A stretch of 10,019 nucleotides of DNA, taken from the NCBI GenBank assembly GCA_964554475.1, contig CAZKOT010000040.1:1-10019 (forward strand), read 5' to 3'. A program made the position numbers and the translations under genes. Position 1 is the first letter of the stretch, and every line of letters starts with the position of its first letter. Under the pieces are notes generated by a model. It ran no database searches. It was not told where the DNA came from and saw only the letters and a program-made list of their open reading frames with translations. This document shows, piece after piece, positions 1 through 6,842 of the stretch. This DNA is from CAJKWP01 sp964554475. GTDB taxonomy: Bacteria; Bacillota; Clostridia; Christensenellales; UBA1242.

Positions 1-1
1 T

Positions 2-517
2 ATTCACACTTGTCTCGACACTGCTGGAGTAGGAATAGGAAACTATGACGAACTTTTGAAATGGACTGAACTTGTGATTTTTGACATCAAACACACAGAC
101 CCAAAAAAATACAAAGAACTGACCTTGTGTGGTATTGAAAAAAGCGAAGAGTTCATAAAAGCACTTGTGAAAAACAATAAAGATGTTTGGATAAGGCAGG
201 TTATAATTCCAAATTATAATGATAACGATGAGTATTTAAAATCACTTGCAGATTATATTAAATCAAAGTTTAAAATTAATATTAGTATAACAATCCCAAG
301 TGAAAACCAAAAAAAGCAAACTTCTTTTAGTAATTGTGAAAAGCAAGAAGCAACTTCTTTGTCTAACATAAAAAAAATTGAGTTTTTGCCCTATCACACA
401 ATGGCAACAAATCTTTACGAAGAAAACAAAATTTTTTATCGTTTAAAGGGCGTTCCATCTATGAACAGTGAAACCTGCAAAAAACTTGAAGAAAAATTTT
501 TAAAAGAAATTTTTTAA
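2..517 (+). CDS. pflA: Pyruvate formate-lyase activating enzyme, 3' part (5' end outside window)
   Basis: PflA is a radical SAM enzyme that installs the glycyl radical on pyruvate formate-lyase, a cytoplasmic step of anaerobic pyruvate metabolism. The open frame runs from the left edge, so the TTG at 56 is not the true start. The first codons read HTCLDTAG, followed by VIFDIKH, then VWIRQVIIPNYND and IEFLPYH, all in the order found in the C-terminal half of PflA. The N-terminal half with the CxxxCxxC cluster motif lies outside the window. Odd feature: between the helix ending near FKIN and IKKIEFLPYH there are about 30 extra polar residues (bases 278-367), rich in Ser, Gln, Lys and Thr, where E. 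coli PflA has a short turn. The family call is firm. Activation of a different glycyl radical enzyme is possible, but the LPYH motif favours PflA. Confidence 0.86.
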   Translation: MHTCLDTAGVGIGNYDELLKWTELVIFDIKHTDPKKYKELTLCGIEKSEEFIKALVKNNKDVWIRQVIIPNYNDNDEYLKSLADYIKSKFKINISITIPSENQKKQTSFSNCEKQEATSLSNIKKIEFLPYHTMATNLYEENKIFYRLKGVPSMNSETCKKLEEKFLKEIF

Positions 518-572
518 ATTATAAAATATAATCTTATGAAAAGCAAAAAAATTTTTAAGTTTAGAGAAAAAA

Positions 573-1058
573 ATGGCAAAAATAATTATGCTTTGTGGCA
601 AAATTGCAAGTGGAAAAACAACTTATGCAAATAGACTTTGTAAGGAATTAAATGCTGTCATTTTGTCTGAAGATGAAATTAAACTGGCAATTTTTGGTTC
701 AAATTATCATCATGAACATCCAAAACTTTTTGTTAAATACTCTAATGCCATTACTGATTGGTTAATAAGAAAGTCGGTTGAACTAGTAAAATCAGGAATA
801 AATGTTATTATTGACTCAGGCTTTTGGGGAAAAGCGAACAGAGTTAAAACTAAAACCTTTTTCAAAGAGCAAAACATAAAATGTGAACAGCATTTTCTTG
901 ACATATCAAAACAAAATCGTTTGAAAAATATTCGTAAACGTAATGAAGAAATTAAAGACGGAAAATTAGATTCCTATCTTATTAATGAAAAATCGGGTTT
1001 AAATTGCTTTTTTGAAACTCCGACTGATGATGAAGTTGATGTCCGAATTAAAGATTAA
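573..1058 (+). CDS. Small P-loop kinase-like ATPase (AAA_33/zeta-toxin-like fold)
   Basis: A 161-residue cytoplasmic P-loop protein. Walker A is GKIASGKT at residues 9-16. A Walker B-like strand VIIDSG lies near 78-83. A basic lid-like segment rich in Arg and Lys spans about 115-126, and the C-terminus FFETPTDDE is typical of small kinase-like ATPases of the AAA_33 group. Such proteins phosphorylate small molecules or nucleic-acid ends; the substrate cannot be read here. The start at 573 is preceded only by a weak AGAG, six bases upstream. A TATAAT at 527-532 could be a -10 box but has no good -35. The gene is 55 bases after pflA and convergent with the next gene, with a 20-base gap. Family call good, function unknown. 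Confidence 0.75.
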   Translation: MAKIIMLCGKIASGKTTYANRLCKELNAVILSEDEIKLAIFGSNYHHEHPKLFVKYSNAITDWLIRKSVELVKSGINVIIDSGFWGKANRVKTKTFFKEQNIKCEQHFLDISKQNRLKNIRKRNEEIKDGKLDSYLINEKSGLNCFFETPTDDEVDVRIKD

Positions 1059-1078
1059 GTTTTTTTTCTTTTATCAGG

Positions 1079-1879
1079 TCAAAAACACCCGTATTTCTGA
1101 TGACTTGAACTTGCTTTTAATTCTTCTTTATTCTTGTTTTGAATGTAAGCAAAAAGTGTTATGTTTCGAAAATAATTGCATAGTTTTATTTGATTCAAAT
1201 CAATTTGATTTGGATAATTTTCAATCGTTGCCTTAAAAATTTCCTCATCGACTTCATAATAAATTGTTGCAAAATCACAAATCGGTGGATAGTAGGCCAT
1301 ATTACCAAAATCAATAATGCCAACAAGTTGATTGTTTTCATCCACCAGTAAATTTTCCTCATGCAAATCTCCATGCGTTACACAAAAATCACTTTCTAAA
1401 TAAAATTGCTTTCTTTGTTTTTCAAGTTGTTTTAAGTGATTGTTTTCTTCCTTATTAAAATAGGGTTCTAATAATTGTAAACTTTTTGCGACCTTGTTTT
1501 TTTCGTGCTTAATTATCCAATCTTTGTTATTATGTCTTTTTTCAAATTTTAAATTATGGAGTTCCCAAAGAAAATTAGCTAATTTTTTTCCTATTTTCTT
1601 TTTCTCTTCTAATGTGCAATTTTTAACATTCAGTTTTTTTCCTCTTACTGCCAAATAATTTAAAGCACCAAATGGGTACTTTTCACAAGGTTTAATTAAG
1701 GTTAAGTTGCTTGGAATTTTAACACTGTTAATTTTACCTTCAAGTAAATCCATATTTTGTTTTATGTCCTCATAATTTTTAAATGAATCTTTTCTTTTAC
1801 CAACAAGTAAAATATATTTATCATCACTGATAAATGCTTGACTAGTCAATCCTTCGCCAATTTTCTTTAAATTTTTCAT
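1079..1879 (-). CDS. APH/choline-kinase-family phosphotransferase (266 aa), probably leaderless
   Basis: The fold is that of aminoglycoside phosphotransferases and related small-molecule kinases. The N-terminus KKIGEGLTSQAF resembles the nucleotide-binding loop. The catalytic loop HGDLHEEN is at residues 169-176 (Asp171 as base), the metal-binding DFG at 190-192, and PICDFA follows at about 199-204, in the family's order and spacing. The substrate may be a sugar, amino alcohol or antibiotic; none can be assigned, and resistance should not be assumed. The frame extends upstream to a TTG at 1897, but that codon lies upstream of the -10 box. TTGACA-N16-TATAAT ends six bases before the ATG at 1879, so that ATG coincides with the predicted transcription start. 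I therefore choose it and infer a leaderless mRNA. No Shine-Dalgarno sequence precedes either codon. Confidence 0.82.
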   Translation of the reverse strand: MKNLKKIGEGLTSQAFISDDKYILLVGKRKDSFKNYEDIKQNMDLLEGKINSVKIPSNLTLIKPCEKYPFGALNYLAVRGKKLNVKNCTLEEKKKIGKKLANFLWELHNLKFEKRHNNKDWIIKHEKNKVAKSLQLLEPYFNKEENNHLKQLEKQRKQFYLESDFCVTHGDLHEENLLVDENNQLVGIIDFGNMAYYPPICDFATIYYEVDEEIFKATIENYPNQIDLNQIKLCNYFRNITLFAYIQNKNKEELKASSSHQKYGCF

Positions 1880-1885
1880 ATTCAC

Positions 1886-1913
1886 ATTATATGACAAATT
1901 ATTCTATTGTCAA
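1886..1913 (-). promoter_or_regulatory. Consensus sigma-70/SigA promoter of the phosphotransferase gene
   Basis: Read on the minus strand, TTGACA (1913-1908) and TATAAT (1891-1886) are both perfect hexamers with a 16-base spacer. A start seven bases past the -10 falls on base 1879, the A of the gene's ATG. Confidence 0.75.
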
Positions 1914-2056
1914 AATGTTATTTATTTTAATAATCCTTAAATTATATTTAATCAAGTAAGGTCAAATTTTATATTTAAAAAATTAGGTATATGGATTTTA
2001 TTTAAATTTTATAAGAAAAACTCATGTCATTTTCAGTATTTAATTTGAGGAAAATA

Positions 2057-2086
2057 TTGACATATCAATAGATTATATGTTAGTAT
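2057..2086 (+). promoter_or_regulatory. Candidate promoter upstream of tRNA-Ser
   Basis: TTGACA at 2057-2062 is a perfect -35. TAGTAT at 2081-2086 matches the -10 at four of six positions, with an 18-base spacer. It would give a precursor of about 160 bases before the tRNA. A TATAAT at 2135-2140 is closer to the tRNA but has no good -35, so the choice is open. Confidence 0.35.
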
Positions 2087-2125
2087 TTTTTTACTACCTA
2101 AATTATTAAAAACCTTAATAAGCCA

Positions 2126-2235
2126 GTTATAGATTATAATATATTTTTTCCCGTTTTTCTTGTCGATGATAATTACTAATCACAATTATTATTTAGTGAA
2201 ACTTAAAAAAGCGAATACTTATAACAATCTATAAC
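2126..2235. repeat. 10-bp inverted repeat, 90 bases apart
   Basis: GTTATAGATT at 2126-2135 is the exact reverse complement of AATCTATAAC at 2226-2235. The right arm ends 16 bases before the tRNA. In such AT-rich DNA a chance match is possible. It could also be a long-range stem in the tRNA precursor or the ends of a small element. Confidence 0.3.
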
Positions 2236-2251
2236 CAAAATATTACTATTT

Positions 2252-2342
2252 GGAGGGTTACTCAAGAGGTCGAAGAGGCGGTCCTGCTAAGACTGTAGGC
2301 GTGTAACAGCGCGCGAGAGTTCAAATCTCTCACCCTCCGCCA
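2252..2342 (+). tRNA. tRNA-Ser(GCU)
   Basis: A 91-base class II tRNA decoding AGC/AGU. The acceptor stem GGAGGGT pairs fully with ACCCTCC, followed by discriminator G and an encoded CCA (2340-2342). The anticodon stem CGGTC/GACTG (one G-T pair) encloses the loop CTGCTAA with anticodon GCT at 2286-2288. A long variable arm follows, then the T arm GAGAG-TTCAAAT-CTCTC, as expected for serine tRNA. Confidence 0.96.
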
Positions 2343-2666
2343 AAGTTCGTCTTGTTGCCAACAGCGGGAAGTAAATTCCCTTGTCGCAAAAATTGCTTTT
2401 GCAATTTTACGGCTCACAGTCGCCTTTTTGGAGCTGCGAGAATGAATGTTAGGTAGCTTTTCCAATTTTTTCATAGTATCTTGCAATGATTTTATTTTAT
2501 ATGTAATATTTAGTTTTCAACTCCTCCGTTCTTATGAAAACAAAACCAAAATCAATTAAAATGAATGCAAAGCGACCATGACATTTTTATTTTAGGCTGT
2601 ACTTTTTTATATAAGGACAAGGATAAAAAGTAAATCTTTTTATTCAAGTTTAAAAAAATATTTTTT
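2343..2666. other. Intergenic stretch between tRNA-Ser and the YcaO stop; structured near the tRNA
   Basis: The first 120 bases are clearly more GC-rich than the surroundings and hold two hairpins: GGGAA/TTCCC at 2366-2380, and AAAATTGC-TTTT-GCAATTTT at 2389-2408. A third AT-rich hairpin, ATAAAAAG/CTTTTTAT, lies at about 2623-2643. The middle hairpin may end the tRNA transcript, although it lacks a clean T-tract; the third may help end the YcaO transcript. A 74-codon minus-strand frame spans this stretch and the tRNA, and I regard it as spurious. No other gene seen. Confidence 0.45.
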
Positions 2667-4235
2667 TTAATTAGTAGAATTTTGATACTCTTGATATTTT
2701 TTATAAAGAACATTGTAATAATTTTTCCAAATTTTATAATCTTTGTTTTTTTTTAATGTTGTTTTTTTTAATGTTATTTTTAACTCTTTTTTTAAATCTA
2801 GTGAAAAAATAACTCTTTGTTCCTCTTTATTAAAAATTAATGGATTGGCTTGAATAAACTCGGTTAAATCATAATTAAAATTAACCAAACTAATCGATAA
2901 TAAATATTTAAAATCAAATTGATTTAAATAGTAATTTGAGTTTAATTTTGATTTAAAATATTCTGAAGGTGTAATTAAATAATCATTTTTTAAGGCAAAA
3001 ATTTTTAAACAATTAATAATTTGTGATTTTTGTTCAATAGTTAATGACATTGTTAAATTAAAATAATATTGATTGCATAGTTCAAAATGATTAATTAAAT
3101 AAAGATCATCTTTAGTTATATTTTGGATTTCGGATAATGTTGGGATGTATGAATGAAATGTGCAAAATCCTAAAAATGAAAAATCTTTGTAAAATAATTT
3201 TAAATTATTTTGTTTTATTATATTAAATACAAAATCATAAGCTTCAATATTATTATGAACGGTTTTAAAAGGCAGTTTTTCAACCGGAGTGAAATTGTTT
3301 GTTATGTTATTTAAATTAATATTTCCATTATTGCATTTATAAAATTTAAGCCAATTTGATTTTGAATTAGTGGGCGAAATTGTAAGAGGTTTAAGTTTTG
3401 ATTTTAAGGTATAATTATTAAGTCCTTGAAAAAGTTCATTAAAACAACGAAATAGTGCGATATTTAATTCTACATCTGATCCTGCGGCAATACAATATTC
3501 ATTATTTTTAAAAATCATAACTCCCATTACAGGATATATTTGATTTAAGCTAAAATCTAATATTTTTACTCCATAACCTATTGAAATAATATAATTGATA
3601 TAAGGAAAAATTTCCAAATTTTTTAATTTTTGAATATCAATGATATTGACTGGAAGATTATTTAAAATAATTGTTTTAAAACAATAGCGTTCAAAAATCT
3701 CACAGATTCCTTGGGTTAAGCATTCAGATTTTGTATTTCCAGAGGAAATACCATTTGTTTGTGTTAGACGTCTAATTATTTTTCGGGGTAATAGGTGATT
3801 GGTTTTCGTATTTTCACAAAAATAATCAGAAGCAGTTAAGAAACTACTATAATTTGGATTTAATATTTCATGACTGATAATTTTTTTTTCAATTAATTGA
3901 TACATTATGTCACCAAAAGTGCTTTTTAAATATTCATTTGAATACAAAATTTCATTATAAAATGGAGGGTTTTTTTCATTTAGAAAATTTGAAGGAATCA
4001 GAGTTCCAGATTGTAGTCTTTCCATAAATTCAGCAAGTCCACTTGCTAAGGCTTGAAAATAGGAATTTCCTTTTCCATTTGTAAAAATTTTCTTATTTTT
4101 TCTTAAACCAATATTGACGGAAAAAAACTTCTTGCCGATATTATTTTTTTTAATCACAATCGGCATTTTTAATGATTTTAAAATATTTTTTATATGTTTT
4201 ATTGTATTCTTTAATGATTCATCTTTTCGTAACAT
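2667..4235 (-). CDS. Stand-alone YcaO protein, E. coli YcaO type (RiPP-associated)
   Basis: YcaO enzymes use ATP to activate backbone amides, giving azolines, amidines or thioamides in peptides. This 522-residue protein carries FTNGKG near 51-56, AEFMER at 68-73, NGISSGNT at 161-168, EIFERY at 179-184 and NELFQG at 266-271, which are the nucleotide and Mg-binding signatures. From memory the order, spacing and the later GFCTFHSYIPTLSEI block follow E. coli YcaO (586 aa) rather than azoline-forming cyclodehydratases, and the C-terminus lacks their PxPxP tail. No E1-like, ocin-ThiF or TfuA partner is encoded nearby. The ATG at 4235 has no Shine-Dalgarno but sits exactly at the predicted transcription start, so the mRNA is probably leaderless. 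It is divergent from, and promoter-paired with, the radical SAM operon, so a role in maturing the peptide at 8588 is likely but inferred. Confidence 0.88.
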   Translation of the reverse strand: MLRKDESLKNTIKHIKNILKSLKMPIVIKKNNIGKKFFSVNIGLRKNKKIFTNGKGNSYFQALASGLAEFMERLQSGTLIPSNFLNEKNPPFYNEILYSNEYLKSTFGDIMYQLIEKKIISHEILNPNYSSFLTASDYFCENTKTNHLLPRKIIRRLTQTNGISSGNTKSECLTQGICEIFERYCFKTIILNNLPVNIIDIQKLKNLEIFPYINYIISIGYGVKILDFSLNQIYPVMGVMIFKNNEYCIAAGSDVELNIALFRCFNELFQGLNNYTLKSKLKPLTISPTNSKSNWLKFYKCNNGNINLNNITNNFTPVEKLPFKTVHNNIEAYDFVFNIIKQNNLKLFYKDFSFLGFCTFHSYIPTLSEIQNITKDDLYLINHFELCNQYYFNLTMSLTIEQKSQIINCLKIFALKNDYLITPSEYFKSKLNSNYYLNQFDFKYLLSISLVNFNYDLTEFIQANPLIFNKEEQRVIFSLDLKKELKITLKKTTLKKNKDYKIWKNYYNVLYKKYQEYQNSTN

Positions 4236-4241
4236 ATGTTA

Positions 4242-4270
4242 ATTATACTTAAAATCTTTAATAATTACAA
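4242..4270 (-). promoter_or_regulatory. YcaO promoter (minus half of divergent pair)
   Basis: On the minus strand, TTGTAA (4270-4265), a 17-base spacer and a perfect TATAAT (4247-4242). The predicted start, seven bases on, is base 4235, the A of the YcaO ATG. The -35 box abuts the plus-strand -35 box with no gap. Confidence 0.7.
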
Positions 4271-4299
4271 TTGAAATATTTATTGTTGTATAGTATAAT
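4271..4299 (+). promoter_or_regulatory. Promoter of the radical SAM operon (plus half of divergent pair)
   Basis: TTGAAA (4271-4276), a 17-base spacer and a perfect TATAAT (4294-4299). Transcription should begin near 4306, giving a leader of about 15 bases with GAGGAG at 4312-4317. It probably drives everything from 4321 to the terminator at 8689. Confidence 0.75.
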
Positions 4300-4320
4300 A
4301 GCTTTAATTATGAGGAGTTT

Positions 4321-4431
4321 ATGAAATTTTTTATTAAACAAATTAGAGAAGAAATGACACAATGCAGAATAATTCAAGTTAACAAATTTATCGAAAAAGG
4401 AAAATTTAAAAATGTTAGCGGGCATAAATAA
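4321..4431 (+). CDS. 36-residue ORF at the head of the operon; possible coupling or leader peptide
   Basis: I do not recognise this ORF. It begins MKFFIKQIREEM, is basic, has one Cys (residue 15), and ends in a 20-base overlap with the first radical SAM gene. GAGGAG at 4312-4317 precedes the ATG at 4321, but only three bases separate them, which is tight. Support comes from its position directly behind a strong promoter and from the overlapping gene order that the next two junctions also show. It may serve translational coupling, be a regulatory leader peptide, or be a small protein of the pathway. It has no GDxC motif and does not resemble the 30-residue peptide at 8588. It could also simply be 5' untranslated sequence. 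Confidence 0.42.
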   Translation: MKFFIKQIREEMTQCRIIQVNKFIEKGKFKNVSGHK

Positions 4432-5668
4432 ACTTAAGGTTGATTTTGACAATCTTCCCAAGCCATTTTTAGCTTATTTTAAAATTTCAAATGTTTGTAA
4501 TTTGAATTGCTATTTTTGCAGTCAGAATTGCAACAATGAAGTAAACAACATGTCTCTTTCAAAAGCTAAAATGTATTTAAAAAAAATTAGTGATTTTGGG
4601 GTAATTAAAATAATTTATACTGGAGGCGAACCACTCCTTTTTAAAGAACTGGCAGAACTAATGAAATATGGGCAAGAATTAGGAATTGAGCAATCAATTG
4701 TAACTAATGGAACAATGGTAGAAAAATTAGTTGAAATAATTCCTTATATTTCAAATATTGGCATTTCTTTACATGGTGGCGAAAAAATTCATAATCAAAT
4801 AACAAAAAATGATAGTAGTTATAAAACAGTAACCAAAAATATTATATTGTTAAAAAATAAATATAATGTACCAGTTTCTGTTAATTATACTTTTAATAAA
4901 TTTAATGAAAACGAAATAGAACTTTCTAACGTTAAAGAATTTTGTGACAAATATGATATTAAATTAGAAACTGCAAGAATAAATATGATTGGACATGCAA
5001 AGGATTTTGAACTACAAGACCTAAATAATTTATGCTCTATTGTTGAAAAAATTAATAAAACAACAAATGGCAAAAAAATTAAATTTAGTAATTGTATTAT
5101 TCCTTGTGAACTTACCGAAGAAAATAAAAAATATGCTCATGGTTGCGGTGCAGGAATTAGCTTTTTCGCGATTGAAAATACTGGAGATATTAAAATTTGT
5201 GCAACAAGTGACAAAGTTTTAGGAAATTTAAATAGACAAGGATTAAAAAAAATATTAAATAAAAAGAATTTGAGGAATTTGATGTTTGGCAAATACTTGC
5301 ACTTTCTTTGTAAAAATTGTAAATATCTTCTTTCATGCAGAGGAGGTTGCAATATTGAAGGAGAGAACAGAAAGCGAATTAATGATATTTATTTAATTAA
5401 AAAATTAGAGAAGGCAAAAGATTTAGTGCTCAAAAATAAATTATTGCTTTCTACAAATACAGCAATTTTATCAAAAGAAAAAGTTGTCATTCCAACTTCA
5501 CCAATTAGAATAATTGATAAAAAATTTTTTAAAATGTTGACAATGTTAAATGGCAATATCACTGGGGCGGAAATACTTGGAAATCTCCCACAAAAATTAA
5601 GAGAAAGGGCTCTGGAAATATTAATAACTTTAAAATTAGAGGATTTAATTTATGCAGAGGAAATATAA
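4412..5668 (+). CDS. Radical SAM/SPASM peptide maturase with complete SPASM domain
   Basis: Radical SAM/SPASM enzymes use a 5'-deoxyadenosyl radical to form C-S, C-C or C-O links or epimers in ribosomal peptides. In this 418-residue protein the [4Fe-4S] motif CNLNCYFC supplies Cys29, Cys33 and Cys36, and the SAM-binding GGEP is at 71-74. The SPASM region has Cys245, Cys263 (after NTGDIKI), then CKNCKYLLSCRGGC with Cys300, 303, 309 and 313, enough for two auxiliary clusters. Residues from about 350 to the end look like a small winged-helix, PqqD-like peptide-recognition element; that part is inferred from hydrophobic pattern and length. The ATG at 4412 has AAAAAGGA about ten bases upstream. 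It overlaps the small ORF before it by 20 bases and the next gene by 17, so translation is probably coupled. The peptide at 8588 is the obvious candidate substrate. Confidence 0.9.
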   Translation: MLAGINKLKVDFDNLPKPFLAYFKISNVCNLNCYFCSQNCNNEVNNMSLSKAKMYLKKISDFGVIKIIYTGGEPLLFKELAELMKYGQELGIEQSIVTNGTMVEKLVEIIPYISNIGISLHGGEKIHNQITKNDSSYKTVTKNIILLKNKYNVPVSVNYTFNKFNENEIELSNVKEFCDKYDIKLETARINMIGHAKDFELQDLNNLCSIVEKINKTTNGKKIKFSNCIIPCELTEENKKYAHGCGAGISFFAIENTGDIKICATSDKVLGNLNRQGLKKILNKKNLRNLMFGKYLHFLCKNCKYLLSCRGGCNIEGENRKRINDIYLIKKLEKAKDLVLKNKLLLSTNTAILSKEKVVIPTSPIRIIDKKFFKMLTMLNGNITGAEILGNLPQKLRERALEILITLKLEDLIYAEEI

Positions 5669-6842
5669 ATTAAGATTTAATAGATATTTAATAGAATTTC
5701 AAGATAAATATTATGTTGTTAACAATTACACATATAAATTTATTAACACACTTAAAAATTGTGAAGATGAACAAAATTTTGCAAAAAAAATGAATATTTC
5801 ATTAAAGAAAGCTCTTATTTTTTTAGAAAAATTTCAAACTGAAATTGAAAATTGTGATTACTATAATTTTAATCTTTTTTTACCTAGTCCTATTAAAATA
5901 CAATGGAAAATTACGAATAATTGTAATTTAAAATGTAAGCATTGCTATTTAGGTATATTAGATAAAGAATGTCTTTCAAAAGATAATTTATTAAAAATTG
6001 CAAATAAAATTGTTCAATCTCAAGCTATTGAGGTCACCTTAACAGGCGGAGAAGTATTAACAGTTCCAAGCATTTTTGAGATTATTGAAGTTTTGATAAA
6101 AAACGGAATTAATATTAATATTTTTACTAATGCAATTTTGCTTGATACATTTTTAGATAAATGTAAAATTTTTGATAGGAATATGTTAAAATTTTTAATT
6201 TCGCTTGATGGGGATAAACAAGAACATGAACTAATAAGAGGTGAAAATACTTTTAATGTTACATTAAGAAATATTAAAAAAAGTGTTTCGCTAGGTTTTG
6301 ATACTACAGTTAATTGTGTAATTAATAAACTAAATGTTCAAGGTATTCCTAGCATGTTGGAAAAACTAGTAAAAATTAATGTTCAAAAAATTCAATTTAG
6401 CCATTTAATTACTATTGGCAATGCTAATGAGGATTTGCAATTGACAAGCCAAGCAATTAAACAGTTACAAAAAAATATTTTAGAAAAAATGAAACAATTA
6501 GAAAATCCACCAATATTTATATTTTTAAAGGATTCTGAATCTGATGATAATACAAAAACGATTTACAAACAAAATAATACAAACTCTAATACATTTATAA
6601 ATTTGGGACAAGAAAAATGGTTGTGTTGTGCTGGAATTAGTAGAGTTACAATAAATCATAAAGGAGATGCTCTTTGTTGTCCGTTTATATCGGATTTAAA
6701 ACTGGGAAATATTTTAAATAATTCATTACAAGAAATTTGGAAGTCAAAAAATCGATTTTTATTTTTAAAAAAAATACAAGAAAATAAAAATAATAGAAAA
6801 TGTTTAATTAAAGGAATGGATAACAATGGTTCAAAAAACTAA
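5652..6842 (+). CDS. Second radical SAM protein, N-terminal PqqD-like domain and shortened SPASM region
   Basis: A 396-residue radical SAM enzyme, probably also a peptide maturase. Residues 1-75 (FNRYLIEFQDKYYVVNN, then two helices) fit the pattern of a PqqD-like RiPP recognition element, as seen fused to other RiPP radical SAM enzymes. The core motif CNLKCKHC gives Cys91, Cys95 and Cys98, with TGGE at 131-134. A SPASM start follows: WLCCAG (Cys325/326), INHKGDALCC (Cys342/343), and LGNILNNSLQEIW. The usual final CxxC...CxxxC block is missing: only Cys384 remains and the protein ends a dozen residues later. None of the other frames restores the missing cysteines, so this looks like a genuine single-auxiliary-cluster form rather than a frameshift. 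AGAGGA at 5638-5643 is eight bases before the ATG. It overlaps both neighbours by 17 bases. Confidence 0.88.
   Translation: MQRKYKLRFNRYLIEFQDKYYVVNNYTYKFINTLKNCEDEQNFAKKMNISLKKALIFLEKFQTEIENCDYYNFNLFLPSPIKIQWKITNNCNLKCKHCYLGILDKECLSKDNLLKIANKIVQSQAIEVTLTGGEVLTVPSIFEIIEVLIKNGININIFTNAILLDTFLDKCKIFDRNMLKFLISLDGDKQEHELIRGENTFNVTLRNIKKSVSLGFDTTVNCVINKLNVQGIPSMLEKLVKINVQKIQFSHLITIGNANEDLQLTSQAIKQLQKNILEKMKQLENPPIFIFLKDSESDDNTKTIYKQNNTNSNTFINLGQEKWLCCAGISRVTINHKGDALCCPFISDLKLGNILNNSLQEIWKSKNRFLFLKKIQENKNNRKCLIKGMDNNGSKN

Larger units (their letters stand above)
1914..2251. other. AT-rich gap between phosphotransferase promoter and tRNA-Ser
   Basis: About 340 bases with no ORF worth reporting on either strand. 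It should hold the tRNA promoter. It also contains a 10-base inverted repeat (listed separately) and long A/T runs. I see no transposase remnant or structured RNA that I can name. Confidence 0.5.

Noticed and set aside
56..517. Independent start of pflA at the TTG at 56
   Set aside because: The frame is open to the left edge and the upstream codons HTCLDTAG match PflA, so the gene begins outside the window.
536..572. ATG at 536 just after a TATAAT as the start of the P-loop gene
   Set aside because: It is out of frame with the P-loop protein and its own frame is a short, low-complexity peptide.
1079..1897. Longer phosphotransferase start at TTG 1897
   Set aside because: The TTG lies upstream of the -10 box TATAAT at 1886-1891, so it would not be in the transcript from that promoter; the ATG at 1879 fits the family N-terminus.
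1914..2251. Small mobile element bounded by the 10-bp inverted repeat
   Set aside because: No target-site duplication or internal gene, and such a short repeat is not rare in DNA this AT-rich; kept only as a repeat.
2262..2486. 74-codon minus-strand ORF across the tRNA-Ser gene
   Set aside because: It is largely the antisense translation of the tRNA and its hairpins, with the RVRDLNSR-type string typical of spurious ORFs over tRNA genes, and no ribosome-binding site.
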